64,000 bases of DNA, from the NCBI GenBank assembly GCA_049303315.1, contig JBAQMZ010000016.1, positions 1-64,000 on the forward strand, in the 5' to 3' direction. Shown one piece after another: positions 52,326 to 61,901 of the stretch. A program made the position numbers and the translations under genes. The stretch comes from Methanoperedens sp049303315 (lineage in GTDB: Archaea; Halobacteriota; Methanosarcinia; Methanosarcinales; Methanoperedenaceae). Under the pieces are notes generated by a model. It saw only the letters and a program-made list of their open reading frames with translations, searched no databases and was not told the origin of the DNA. Position 1 is the stretch's first letter. Every line of letters begins with the position of its first letter.

Positions 52326-55139
52326 ATGGCTATTTTAAGTAAATATATAAAAGAGGTTGGATTAAGTAGCTATTTAATTAAGGCTGATTTCAATAAGAAT
52401 ACTTATTACTATGATACAAATTATGGAAAAATATATTTTACCGATATTGATATTTTTTCGAAAGAATTGTTTGATGTCCACAAAAATATATGGTGTGAAA
52501 ACAAATCTGAAATATTTATCACTTCTAATCAAAGCCAAATATTTATTTGTGATTCAAAAACAAAGCCTTCGGAAGAAAACACCCTACAAAATGTTAAGAT
52601 AAAGGCATTTTCTTATGCAGAAAATGATGAAAAATCAAAAGATATTCTAGAATTATTCAAAAAAGAGAAACTAGATTCTACTGCTATTTGGGGCGATATA
52701 TATTCATTTATCGAAAAAAGAATATTAGATGGGAAACGTAAAACAGTTGATGAAGACCTTCTTGAGAATCTAATCGAAATTAAAATAAACATTATTGCTT
52801 TGTTAAATAATGTCTCCAATCCACAGATTATAGCACAAAAACTTATTGATAGATGCTTGTTCATTAGATTTTTGGAAGACCGAATTAACTCAAACGGTTT
52901 GAAACAAACTCTTAAAAAAAAAGACGTAAAAGCGTTAGTAAACGTATTTGATTACTACAATGATTCATTAAATGGCGATCTATTTGAAAAGAATGATATT
53001 CCCTTAGAGATTAATAATGGAGTCATTAAAGAACTGGATAAAATCTTCGGGGATGTTTACCAATATAAGTCTGGGCAACAAACACTATCTCCGTACCAAT
53101 TTGACAAAATTCCGATAACTCTTATTAGTAATATATATGAGAAATTCCTCCATCAAGGGCTTCGGAATCAGAAAGGGATTGTCTATACTCCAGAAAATCT
53201 TGTAGAGTACATGACTAATAAGCTTTTTGAAAATAAAGAAGTTTATAATAAAATAATTAACAGAGAAATAAGAATTTTAGACCCCGCATGTGGCTCGGGC
53301 ATCTTTCTTGTTAAATTTCTTGAAAAAAGCATTGACATTATCGAAGAAAAGGAAAATAGAGAACTTAAATTATATGAAATATCTAATTTTATTAAGAAAT
53401 CAATTTATGGAATAGATACAGATGAAAATGCACTCCGTGTTGCTGCATTTAGTATGTATCTAAAAATATTTGAAAGAATTGCCCCCTCAAAAGTTAAAGA
53501 GATAATTGAAAAAAGAGATGAAGAAAAATTTATGTTTCCTGGATTAAAGGGAAATAATCTTTTAAATAAAAATACTCTGTTTGATGATTTTGGGTTGCAA
53601 GAGAAATTTGATCTCATTCTAGGAAATCCTCCTTGGGGATACAAATTTCCGAAACCTGAAAAAATGCTTATTAAAAAAAGATGGCCTAGTGTTTCAAAAT
53701 ATCAAAGCTCACAGTGTTTTTTATTTAGATTTAAAGATTTCTTGAAAAAAGACGGTCTTGTAGCATTAGTAGTTAACTCTTCTAATTTTCTTAATGAAAA
53801 ATCTGAAAAATTCAGAAAAGAATTTATTGGACTTTATTCCATTTTTTCCGTAATCTCACTATCAAATGTAAAGGATATCACCTTTGGGAAACAAAGCGAG
53901 CCAGCTTCAATCATTATTTTCACAAACAAGAGAAAGAATAATAAATCAGAATTCGTTACTCTACAGCTTTCAAAATTTTCTTTTATGACTAAGGTCTTAG
54001 TAGAGAGGTCGCATAATAGGGAAGATTGTGTGCAAGAGGAGATATTAAGTGAAAAATTAAATTGGACACCCTATGTTAATGGAAACAATAAGTACTTAGG
54101 AACAATCAATAATCTTCTGCGAAATTCTCTAACATTAAAGTTTTTTTCAGATAAGTGTGAAGTGGGCATAATGAAGTACTCTGAAAAGAAACACAACGAC
54201 AAGACTGAATTCAATAAAAAATATTTTTCAGGAAAATCTACGAAAGGTTGGTATCCTATTATTGATTCCTTGACGGGTATAACGAATTTTACAGAACCAA
54301 AAATAGATAAATATACTGATTATTCTAATGCAAATTTCGATAGGGCAAGAAGCATTGAATTATTCGAAGGAAGTAAATTAATATTAACAAGGTCATGGCC
54401 GATTAGAAGTTTCATTGATACAAGAACAGTTATTTATGACGGTAATTTTATTATCTTTAAACCAAAGAAGGAATATATTCACCTATTAAAATTCTTCAAT
54501 TATTTGATGACATCCAAAATAAGCTTCTTTTATTTTAACATCTTATTTTTACAAAGAAGCGATGGAAATTATGCAAAAGTAAATAAAAATAGTGTCCTAA
54601 CATTTCCAATACCTAATATGAGTGAGAATCTCTTGGAAGAAATTAACAAACAACATTCAGAACCAAAAATACAAGAACTGATTTATGAAGCATATAATCT
54701 GGATTATAAAGATTATCGCATTATAGAAGATTTCTATGAAGTGTGTAACAGAACAAATAAGATGGTTAATGAATCTGATATTGAGTTGTATATTGATGAG
54801 TTTAAAAAAGGATATTCTCCATTTATCGAACAAAATCAATCTCTTATATTCAAATTCTATTTTAGTGATTTTATTGGTTCTATTTTAAAGTTGACAATTT
54901 CAGACAGAGAGGCTAATCCATTTAAATTTATTCGCACAAAATATGATAAGCTTCTCGGAGTGATTCTGAAATATCATATCTCTAAAGACATAATTAGTGA
55001 ATCAAAAAAGAAGATTTATGATGAAAAAGATTTCTATATTTTCAAAAGTAACAACTTTAAGGATTGGACTCAAAGCAAAGCAATTGATGATGTATCAGAA
55101 GAAATTGGATTAATATATTCTAAATTAGCAACCAAGTGA
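52326..55139 (+). CDS. DNA adenine methyltransferase of an R-M system (Eco57I-type)
   Basis: 937 residues. N-terminal helical region, then an N6-adenine methylase core: motif I DPACGSGIFLVKFL at about 319, GIDTDENALRVA, and the catalytic NPPW (LGNPPWGYKF) at about 432. A TaqI-like target recognition region fills the C-terminal third. GC content is far lower than alaS, indicating transfer. A separate PD-(D/E)XK nuclease gene overlaps its stop, so this is a two-gene restriction-modification system rather than a single type IIG chain. Confidence 0.85.
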   Translation: MAILSKYIKEVGLSSYLIKADFNKNTYYYDTNYGKIYFTDIDIFSKELFDVHKNIWCENKSEIFITSNQSQIFICDSKTKPSEENTLQNVKIKAFSYAENDEKSKDILELFKKEKLDSTAIWGDIYSFIEKRILDGKRKTVDEDLLENLIEIKINIIALLNNVSNPQIIAQKLIDRCLFIRFLEDRINSNGLKQTLKKKDVKALVNVFDYYNDSLNGDLFEKNDIPLEINNGVIKELDKIFGDVYQYKSGQQTLSPYQFDKIPITLISNIYEKFLHQGLRNQKGIVYTPENLVEYMTNKLFENKEVYNKIINREIRILDPACGSGIFLVKFLEKSIDIIEEKENRELKLYEISNFIKKSIYGIDTDENALRVAAFSMYLKIFERIAPSKVKEIIEKRDEEKFMFPGLKGNNLLNKNTLFDDFGLQEKFDLILGNPPWGYKFPKPEKMLIKKRWPSVSKYQSSQCFLFRFKDFLKKDGLVALVVNSSNFLNEKSEKFRKEFIGLYSIFSVISLSNVKDITFGKQSEPASIIIFTNKRKNNKSEFVTLQLSKFSFMTKVLVERSHNREDCVQEEILSEKLNWTPYVNGNNKYLGTINNLLRNSLTLKFFSDKCEVGIMKYSEKKHNDKTEFNKKYFSGKSTKGWYPIIDSLTGITNFTEPKIDKYTDYSNANFDRARSIELFEGSKLILTRSWPIRSFIDTRTVIYDGNFIIFKPKKEYIHLLKFFNYLMTSKISFFYFNILFLQRSDGNYAKVNKNSVLTFPIPNMSENLLEEINKQHSEPKIQELIYEAYNLDYKDYRIIEDFYEVCNRTNKMVNESDIELYIDEFKKGYSPFIEQNQSLIFKFYFSDFIGSILKLTISDREANPFKFIRTKYDKLLGVILKYHISKDIISESKKKIYDEKDFYIFKSNNFKDWTQSKAIDDVSEEIGLIYSKLATK

Positions 55140-55720
55140 ATGAGATGTTACCCACAAAATTTACAACTAAATCTGAGTTGATTAGTGAATTCGTAATTAA
55201 CCCCATATTACAGTCAGAAAGTTTCCTCAAAATAAAAGTAAAAAACTTAAGAAACATTAACGAAAACGCTATCACAGATGAACTAATTAGATATTTAAAA
55301 TATCACTCTAAGTATAGCCACTTATATCAAACACACATTGATGTGAGTGTTCGATACACTCAGGTTAATAAGACCTCAATTAATAATGAACCTGATATAA
55401 AATTCTTGATTGGAGAAGTAACAAATAAGATTGTTTTTGAAGCAAAAAGATTAAATCCTTCTTCTTCGGAATCTGATTATTGTGGAAATGAGGGATTTGG
55501 AAGATTTCTTACAGGATATTATGAAATTAATGAATATTGTGGAATGCTTGGCTATATGCAAACGGGAAAGATAGATATTCGAATTAAAAAAATTCAGGAA
55601 AATTTAAAAAATTTAGATTTTGTTGACTTTATTAGTTTATTTTCAAATTGTTTTCAGAGCATTCATGAAAATAATAAAATGAAACTTAAATGTTATCATC
55701 TTATTCTTGATTTAAGGTGA
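55136..55720 (+). CDS. PD-(D/E)XK restriction endonuclease partner
   Basis: 194 residues from GTG 55136, overlapping the methylase stop (an ATG at 55145 is alternative). NEPDIKFLIG followed by IVFEAKRLN forms the D-(x)n-ExK nuclease core at about residues 84-101. C-terminal half helical. Expected to cleave unmethylated target DNA. Confidence 0.7.
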   Translation: MNEMLPTKFTTKSELISEFVINPILQSESFLKIKVKNLRNINENAITDELIRYLKYHSKYSHLYQTHIDVSVRYTQVNKTSINNEPDIKFLIGEVTNKIVFEAKRLNPSSSESDYCGNEGFGRFLTGYYEINEYCGMLGYMQTGKIDIRIKKIQENLKNLDFVDFISLFSNCFQSIHENNKMKLKCYHLILDLR

Positions 55721-55827
55721 TGAAAGGTTCAAGAAATCCTAAAAAGAAAAGAACGGAAGTTTATAGGAGTGAAGTCCAGAACAATCAACTTAATTACATA
55801 TTAGAACTAAATGTTATCTCTGATTAA
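55720..55827 (+). CDS. Short basic ORF, 35 aa
   Basis: ATG overlaps the nuclease stop (TGATG). MKGSRNPKKKRTEVYRSEVQ... A coupled small protein or chance frame; nothing more can be said. Confidence 0.25.
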   Translation: MKGSRNPKKKRTEVYRSEVQNNQLNYILELNVISD

Positions 55828-55829
55828 TT

Positions 55830-56141
55830 ATGCCAGTCTCAGTAAAACTTCCCTCAGAATTCCAATATATCTACCAAAATCTCTTAAAAAAAGAACCTGA
55901 GGAGGGTACAATCCAGCTTGTAATTAACGAATTGCGCAGGCGTCTTGCCGAATATAAGTTGATGGATAAGACATTTCACGAGCGTTATAAAATGGATTTT
56001 GATGAACTCAAAATGAAACAGGTTGTCAAAAAAGCTGGTTATTCTTTCAAAGTTGAAGAAGATTACTGTGATTGGGAACTCGCTATTGACGGAATCAAGA
56101 CAATCACAAAAGAACTTAAGAAGCTTGCAAAATATTCATGA
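55830..56141 (+). CDS. Antitoxin-like protein of a TumE-type pair
   Basis: 103 residues, helical, with the pattern ...YKMDFDELKMKQVVKKAGYSFKVEEDYCDWELAIDGI..., which I recall as the usual gene before TumE-family toxins. It overlaps the next gene (ATGA). The family name is from memory. Confidence 0.55.
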   Translation: MPVSVKLPSEFQYIYQNLLKKEPEEGTIQLVINELRRRLAEYKLMDKTFHERYKMDFDELKMKQVVKKAGYSFKVEEDYCDWELAIDGIKTITKELKKLAKYS

Positions 56142-56484
56142 AGCTGGCAGAATTTATTGAAGCGCTTGAAAAAGCAGCTTCAAAATATAGTTCCAGATTG
56201 CGAATTCTGGCAAAAACCGAAAACGCTGTGAAAGCCAGAATCGAGATTTCAGAGAATATTTATGTCCAATTCTATTTTCATCAGGAATCTGGCACGACAA
56301 ATTATGTATTGGTGGATGGGAGAACAGATTATATGGCAGGGACTGCGTGGGAGGAGATTGGCATAAACATCCATTTGATAATCCCGAAGCTCATGATAGA
56401 ACGGGCAATGGCGCTAATTATGTAACGCCAGAAGAGTTCCTTGATGAAGCATTCGGGATATTATTGAAAGAAAAGTTGATATAA
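56138..56484 (+). pseudogene. TumE-like toxin, frameshifted
   Basis: The first frame (56138-56425) matches up to about WEEIGIN; the reading then continues in another frame as HPFDNPEAHDRTGNGANYVTPEEFLDEAFGILLKEKLI, which is the expected C-terminal end of the family, to TAA 56482-56484. A single-base shift near 56365 breaks the gene, so the toxin is probably inactive. Confidence 0.6.
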
Positions 56485-56510
56485 TCACATCAACAACTTT
56501 TTTTGAGAAT

Positions 56511-56624
56511 ATGGTGAACTCAGGCGCAATCGTGCGCGAGATGCCGAAGCTCGCGGGCGGGGGGGGAACTGATGTTACGAGGATTGAGAAGGCGCTGGAG
56601 AGAGGGGTGGAGAAGGTGGGGTAG
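56511..56624 (+). pseudogene. Second copy of the alaS 3' end
   Basis: ATG 56511 to TAG 56624 encodes MVNSGAIVREMPKLAGGGGT then DVTRIEKALERGVEKVG, matching the last codons of alaS (NSGAIVREMSKLVGGGG...GTDVTRIEEALARGVEMV), diverged and lacking the glycine-rich insert. It closes the AT-rich region that begins right after alaS. Confidence 0.85.
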
Positions 56625-56665
56625 GTTGCGCAAGCGACTACCGAACCTTTTTTGTAATCAGTTCC

Positions 56666-57232
56666 CTACTCCGTGAGTCCGTATTTGGTTAAATCAAAGC
56701 TGTATTCTTTACGTTCTCCATTAATCATTGCAGCTATATTTAACGTGGGAGTATCACTTTTATGGACTACAGGATAGCACATGGCAACATTTTGATTTGT
56801 ATTTGTATTCAGTTTGAATTCCATTCCTGACTGCCGCACGCACAAATTACTCAATCCAACATCTCTATCGTATCTACCCCCGAGCTGTTTTCCACTATTA
56901 GAGACTAATTCCTCTTTAATTATTTTAAAATCAAGGCTCTTAACATTGTTATTCTTAACTTCCAGATTAACTAATGAGCAAGGTTTTGTTTCGCCTGATA
57001 CAATACAATCCTGAAGAGTTTTAACTTCAGTGACCTGTACCTGATAGGGGCCAACAGGGGTCCCGGCGGCAGGAGTTTGAGCTGCTGAAGTCTGCACAAC
57101 AGCAGAGGTTTGTTCTGCTGGGGTTGGTTTGGCTGTTTCCGATACTTTGGTTTCCTGAGTTCCGGCACATCCCGAAAAAAGAACTGCCAGTCCTATAACT
57201 GTTATAAGTATAATATTTCTAAATTTCACCAT
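56666..57232 (-). CDS. Secreted lipoprotein
   Basis: 188 residues. Signal peptide with lipobox LFSGC at 19-23, Pro/Thr/Ala/Gln-rich linker to about residue 60, then a beta-rich domain of the DUF4352/telomeric-repeat-like type (VQVTEVKTLQDC ... LVNLEVKNNNVKSLDFKI) with four cysteines that may form disulfides. Surface-anchored; role unknown. Confidence 0.65.
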   Translation of the reverse strand: MVKFRNIILITVIGLAVLFSGCAGTQETKVSETAKPTPAEQTSAVVQTSAAQTPAAGTPVGPYQVQVTEVKTLQDCIVSGETKPCSLVNLEVKNNNVKSLDFKIIKEELVSNSGKQLGGRYDRDVGLSNLCVRQSGMEFKLNTNTNQNVAMCYPVVHKSDTPTLNIAAMINGERKEYSFDLTKYGLTE

Positions 57233-57370
57233 AACATCACCTGAAATTTAGATTACCTGTTCTAATATAAAACTGTCGATTGACGATTGACGTATATTTC
57301 GCTCACACTGGCAGATTTTATGCGGGTATTGAGAAATTCTTTTTAAGCATCCCCGCATTTTAGCCCTGAA

Positions 57371-59566
57371 ATGAAAATCAAAGACCTTGACCTTCCCGAT
57401 GCTGTCATTCAATTCTATCAGGATTCGGGCATAACCGACCTTTATCCGCCCCAATCCGATGCCATCAAAGCAGGTCTCCTCGAAAGCAAAAACATAGTAG
57501 CCGCAATACCCACAGCCTCAGGCAAAACACTGCTTGCAGAATTTGCCATGCTGAAATCAATACTGGATGAAAACAAAAGAGGAAAAGCCCTTTACATCGT
57601 GCCATTGCGGGCTCTTGCAAGCGAGAAATACGACAGGTTCAGCGGTTTTGAAATCATAAAAAAAAGCAATGGCAAGGGCATATCAACAAGAATAACGACT
57701 GGCGATTTCGATGTCAGCGGGGACTGGCTGGAGAATTTTGACATCATAGTTGCAACATCGGAAAAAGTTGACTCACTTTTGAGGAACAAAACCCGGTGGC
57801 TGGAAGAAATAACCGTTGTAATCGCGGATGAGATACATCTTATCGACTCTCCAGGCCGCGGGCCAACGCTTGAAATCGTGCTCGCTAAACTGATGCAGTT
57901 AAAACCGCAGATAATAGCGCTTTCCGCTACCATAGGCAATGCAAATGAAATCGCAAAATGGCTTGATGCCGAACTTGTAGTGAGCGACTGGCGCCCCATA
58001 GTATTAAAAGAAGGGGTCTTTTTCGAAAATGCCATAGTTTTTGCAGACAGGAGCCAGCGCGAAATTAAAGAATTCCATAAAGACAGCGCCATATCGCTTG
58101 CGGCGGATACCCTCGTTGAAGGCGGGCAGTGCCTTGTTTTTGAGAGCAGCAGGAAAAACAGCGAAGGTCTGGCAGCGCGCATCGGAACGTCAATATCACC
58201 CCTAGTCGCCTTTGGCACGAAAGAAAAACTGGGTGTTCTCGCCCAGGAAATCCGGGATTCAAGCGAGGTGGAAACTGCTAGAAAGCTTGCTCTCTGCATC
58301 GAGAATGGAAGCGCATTCCATCATGCAGGTCTTATTTCTGAGCAGCGAAAGTTAATCGAGGACGGTTTCAGGGCAGGCACAATAAAAGTAATTGTAGCTA
58401 CACCCACCCTCGCGGCAGGGCTTAACCTCCCGGCGCGGCGGGTCATAATCAAGGGCTACAGGCGCTACGATGTCAATTTCGGGCAGACGCCCATACCTGT
58501 TCTTGAATACAAACAGATGGCGGGAAGAGCAGGGCGCCCGAGACTTGACCCTTACGGTGAAGCCGTTCTTGTCGCAAAAACCTATGATGAGTCAGAGGAG
58601 CTAATGCAGCAGTATGTGCTTGCGGGCGCTGAGAATATATGGTCAAAACTTGGCTCTGAGAATGCACTGCGCACACATATCCTTTCCACGATTGTAACAG
58701 GATTTGCAAGGAACATGGATGAATTGCTTGAATTCATGGGTTCTACATTTTATTCTACACAACAGGAGCCGTGGAGCCTGAAAGTTGTAATAGATAAAAT
58801 AATAGATTTCCTGGTTGATAAAAAGATGATTGTGGAAAAGGATGGCCTTTTTGCAACGCGCCTCGGAGAGCTTGTATCACGGTTGTATATCGACCCGCTT
58901 TCTGCCTCGATGATTCTTGAAGGGATGGAAAAGATAGAAGAAAAAGGCATCCAGTACACGGATTTAACTCTTCTTCATCTTGCATGCAGGACACCGGATA
59001 TGCGGCAATTGTACCTGCGCTCAAACGATTATGAATGGTTAAGTGACCTCGTCATGGAACACCATGCCGAATTTGTCCAGATACCGGCGCAGTTCAAGGT
59101 GGATTACGAATGGTTCCTGTCTGAGGTAAAAACCGCATGCGTGATGCTTGACTGGATAAACGAGAAAAAAGAAGAAGATATAGTCAAGAAATTCGGAATA
59201 GGTGAAGGCGATATCAGGGCGCTTTCTGAAACCGCGCTCTGGCTTGTTCATTCGATGGCGGAACTCGGCGCTTACCAGAAAAGGTCAAGCGCACACAGAG
59301 CGCATGAACTTGAAAAACGCGTGGAATACGGGGCAAGCCCGGAGCTTCTCGACCTTATCCAGATACGCGGGATAGGACGTGTCCGCGCCCGGAAGCTCTT
59401 TAATGCAGGAATCCGGGATATGCAGACGCTTCGGGTTTCTGACTTCCAGACTATTTCTAAGATAATCGGGCCGAAAGTTGCCGTGAAAATCCTGAAACAA
59501 ATCGGGACTTCCGTGATTATGGAAGAACGAACAGAAGAACAGCGAAGCCTCGGAGATTTTAGTTAA
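57371..59566 (+). CDS. hel308: ATP-dependent DNA helicase Hel308
   Basis: 731 residues, SF2 Ski2-like. Walker A IPTASGKTLLAEFAML at about 46-61, DEIH (VIADEIHLID) near 150, motif VI QMAGRAGRPRLD, a winged-helix and ratchet domain, and a C-terminal helix-hairpin-helix (IRGIGRVRARKLFNAGI). Unwinds stalled replication forks. Starts directly after its promoter; upstream is the divergent lipoprotein gene. Confidence 0.94.
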   Translation: MKIKDLDLPDAVIQFYQDSGITDLYPPQSDAIKAGLLESKNIVAAIPTASGKTLLAEFAMLKSILDENKRGKALYIVPLRALASEKYDRFSGFEIIKKSNGKGISTRITTGDFDVSGDWLENFDIIVATSEKVDSLLRNKTRWLEEITVVIADEIHLIDSPGRGPTLEIVLAKLMQLKPQIIALSATIGNANEIAKWLDAELVVSDWRPIVLKEGVFFENAIVFADRSQREIKEFHKDSAISLAADTLVEGGQCLVFESSRKNSEGLAARIGTSISPLVAFGTKEKLGVLAQEIRDSSEVETARKLALCIENGSAFHHAGLISEQRKLIEDGFRAGTIKVIVATPTLAAGLNLPARRVIIKGYRRYDVNFGQTPIPVLEYKQMAGRAGRPRLDPYGEAVLVAKTYDESEELMQQYVLAGAENIWSKLGSENALRTHILSTIVTGFARNMDELLEFMGSTFYSTQQEPWSLKVVIDKIIDFLVDKKMIVEKDGLFATRLGELVSRLYIDPLSASMILEGMEKIEEKGIQYTDLTLLHLACRTPDMRQLYLRSNDYEWLSDLVMEHHAEFVQIPAQFKVDYEWFLSEVKTACVMLDWINEKKEEDIVKKFGIGEGDIRALSETALWLVHSMAELGAYQKRSSAHRAHELEKRVEYGASPELLDLIQIRGIGRVRARKLFNAGIRDMQTLRVSDFQTISKIIGPKVAVKILKQIGTSVIMEERTEEQRSLGDFS

Positions 59567-59595
59567 ACTTTAATACTTCTTTAACTGTAAATGAA

Positions 59596-60552
59596 GTGAG
59601 TGATAGATTGAGTTTAGCGGGAATTTTATACGGTGGTTATGAGGCTTTACTTGCCAACGAAATAAAAGATAAACCAGTTCCATCCCATGTTGCCATTATA
59701 ATGGACGGCAACAGGCGATTTGCCAGGAAGCACGGGTTTGCTTATTATTACGGTCATTTTAAGGGCGCGGATACGACTGAAAAAGTTCTTGACTGGAGTT
59801 TTGACCTCGGTATTAAACAGCTCACGGTTTATGCTTTTTCAACAGAGAATTTTGAAAGAACAGATGAAGAGAAAAACAGGATTTTTGAACTCATTGGTAT
59901 AAAATTTGATAAAATATGCATCGATGAACGCACTCATAAGCGCCGTATGAGAGTGAGGGTGGTTGGAAATATTGATCTACTTCCCCCATCCCTCAGAACA
60001 TCGGCAAAACATGCAGAAGAAATCACAAAGAATTACGATGGCGTATACCTCAACGTTGCGCTTGCTTACGGGGGGAGGCAGGAGCTTATTGATGCTGCGC
60101 GGAAGATGGCCTGGAAAATCAGGACCGGTGAATTATCTCTAAAAGACATTAACGAAGATACGATATCGAATAACCTCTATCCCGCAAGCGGTTCTATGCC
60201 CTGTGTTGACCTTATTATCAGGACTGGCGGCGATGAAAGGATATCCAATTTCCTTCCCTGGCAGGCCAACGGGAATGAATGCGCCGCTTATTTCTGCGCT
60301 CCTTTCTGGCCTGAGTTCCGCAGGATAGATTTCCTGCGGGCTATACGCACATACCAGACACGGGAGCATGAAAGACAAAAAAACACGGTTATGCGGATAG
60401 TCAAATTGTTAAGCTACTATGGCCTTGTGGAAGTTGAAGATGTTATTTCCATCTCCAGGAGATTTATTAAAATCCCGAAAGAAGAAGTCATAAAGATTCT
60501 TCATGAACTTACATACCATAATGCTGTGATGCATAATATGATTAAGTGGTAA
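59596..60552 (+). CDS. uppS: Isoprenyl (undecaprenyl/tritrans-type) diphosphate synthase
   Basis: 318 residues. IIMDGNRRFARKHG with the catalytic Asp, LTVYAFSTENF, LAYGGRQELIDAARK and IIRTGGDERISNFLPWQ are conserved motifs of cis-prenyltransferases. Makes the polyprenyl lipid for glycosylation or S-layer. The last 55 residues after about 262 (IVKLLSYYGLVEVEDVISIS...) form a helical extension longer than in bacterial UppS (about 250). GTG start at 59596; ATG 59591 is out of frame. Confidence 0.92.
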   Translation: MSDRLSLAGILYGGYEALLANEIKDKPVPSHVAIIMDGNRRFARKHGFAYYYGHFKGADTTEKVLDWSFDLGIKQLTVYAFSTENFERTDEEKNRIFELIGIKFDKICIDERTHKRRMRVRVVGNIDLLPPSLRTSAKHAEEITKNYDGVYLNVALAYGGRQELIDAARKMAWKIRTGELSLKDINEDTISNNLYPASGSMPCVDLIIRTGGDERISNFLPWQANGNECAAYFCAPFWPEFRRIDFLRAIRTYQTREHERQKNTVMRIVKLLSYYGLVEVEDVISISRRFIKIPKEEVIKILHELTYHNAVMHNMIKW

Positions 60553-60865
60553 TTTAAGTTCAAGAAATAAAAATAGTCTGTTTTTTCTAAGTCTTTTTAT
60601 CTATACTATGGCAATCTTTCAGTCACAAGCGTAAGCAACGGCGCAGCGACTTTTTGATGATTTTTATGTGAGGAAATATGCAGAACCAGAACTGACTCGG
60701 GTACATAAGGAACGGACAAGATTGCTATAACTGCGGATGAATTCGTAGTTTGAGGAATTTTTTTATATGTCGAGAACAATAGGATGTGTTTAATTGCGTT
60801 GAATGGGCGCAGGATGAATAAGATGGTATCATTTAATATTGAGGTCTGACGCAGGTGTGAAAGGA

Positions 60866-61852
60866 ATGAATATGAGAAATTTAAAAATTCTTGTTTTGCT
60901 TTTTATCTTAATAATTGCTGTATCTCCAGGATGCATAGAGTCTCAAAAATCACCTGCACCTAATGAAACAGAAATCGTCACACCCTCTATAACTGAACAA
61001 AAATTGGCTATTCCTAATGTGACAAAGCCTTTAATGATCAACGATACTTTCGAGACGTGGTCAAGGGGATACTACGCCAATTACTATGACACGCACCCTT
61101 CTTTTAAAGTGATCCTTAATTACAGCCTCTGGATTGCATTCTTAAATGAACAGGGTACATTCTTAGATGAATATGGCTATTTTGCATGGCGCAGAAAACC
61201 CCCCGGAAATTCATATGAGAGGTTAGAAGGTACATTATTTCCAGGTCAAGGAATAATGCCGAGGACAATAGAACCTTCAGATTTTAGTAGTTATTATATT
61301 ATCGCTGCCATGATGGGTTTAAAAGGAATTACAGAAGGCCCTGAAATTGAGATAAAAAATATCAGCAGAATAAATAACACATTAAATGTCACTGTTCGGA
61401 TGTATGAACCTACTCATGGAGCAGCGACTCTAAGTTCACCATACCATATTGTTATAGTTAAAAGGGAACTTCTACCCAAAGGAAATGCCACATTTGTTTT
61501 CAGTGATACTGAAGGTAAGAAACTTGAAATCGTGGAGATAAAACCCGCAATTAACTTGACCTATATTCCCTCAAGTGTTAAAGGTAATACAAACTTTACC
61601 ATTCGATGGTCGGTAACCGGAGGAACTGAAGGGGAAATCAACCAAACTGCCGTTCTCTGGGGTTATATGAACGGAGGTGCGAATATGTCAGATTATCCTC
61701 AGAAGAGCAATATACAGACAGGCAAAACACCACAGGAATTCACCGCCGATTTTTACTCTCCTGCTGGCGGTACTTTGTATATCAGAGTTCTTGCTACAGT
61801 CGATGATGTGCACGTCTATTCGCCGGAATACCAGATATCAATTATCCAATAA
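60866..61852 (+). CDS. Secreted lipoprotein, unknown function
   Basis: About 328 residues from ATG 60866 behind AAAGGA (ATG 60872 possible). Signal peptide with lipobox VSPGC. The mature part begins with a Pro/Thr-rich spacer and continues as a beta-rich domain ending VYSPEYQISIIQ. The region 60553-60838 upstream holds only T-rich terminator and TATA-like sequence. No named family. Confidence 0.6.
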   Translation: MNMRNLKILVLLFILIIAVSPGCIESQKSPAPNETEIVTPSITEQKLAIPNVTKPLMINDTFETWSRGYYANYYDTHPSFKVILNYSLWIAFLNEQGTFLDEYGYFAWRRKPPGNSYERLEGTLFPGQGIMPRTIEPSDFSSYYIIAAMMGLKGITEGPEIEIKNISRINNTLNVTVRMYEPTHGAATLSSPYHIVIVKRELLPKGNATFVFSDTEGKKLEIVEIKPAINLTYIPSSVKGNTNFTIRWSVTGGTEGEINQTAVLWGYMNGGANMSDYPQKSNIQTGKTPQEFTADFYSPAGGTLYIRVLATVDDVHVYSPEYQISIIQ

Positions 61853-61901
61853 TCATCGCAAATCTTTAAAATTTTTGTTCCAATTGCAACTTTAATGACC
61901 G

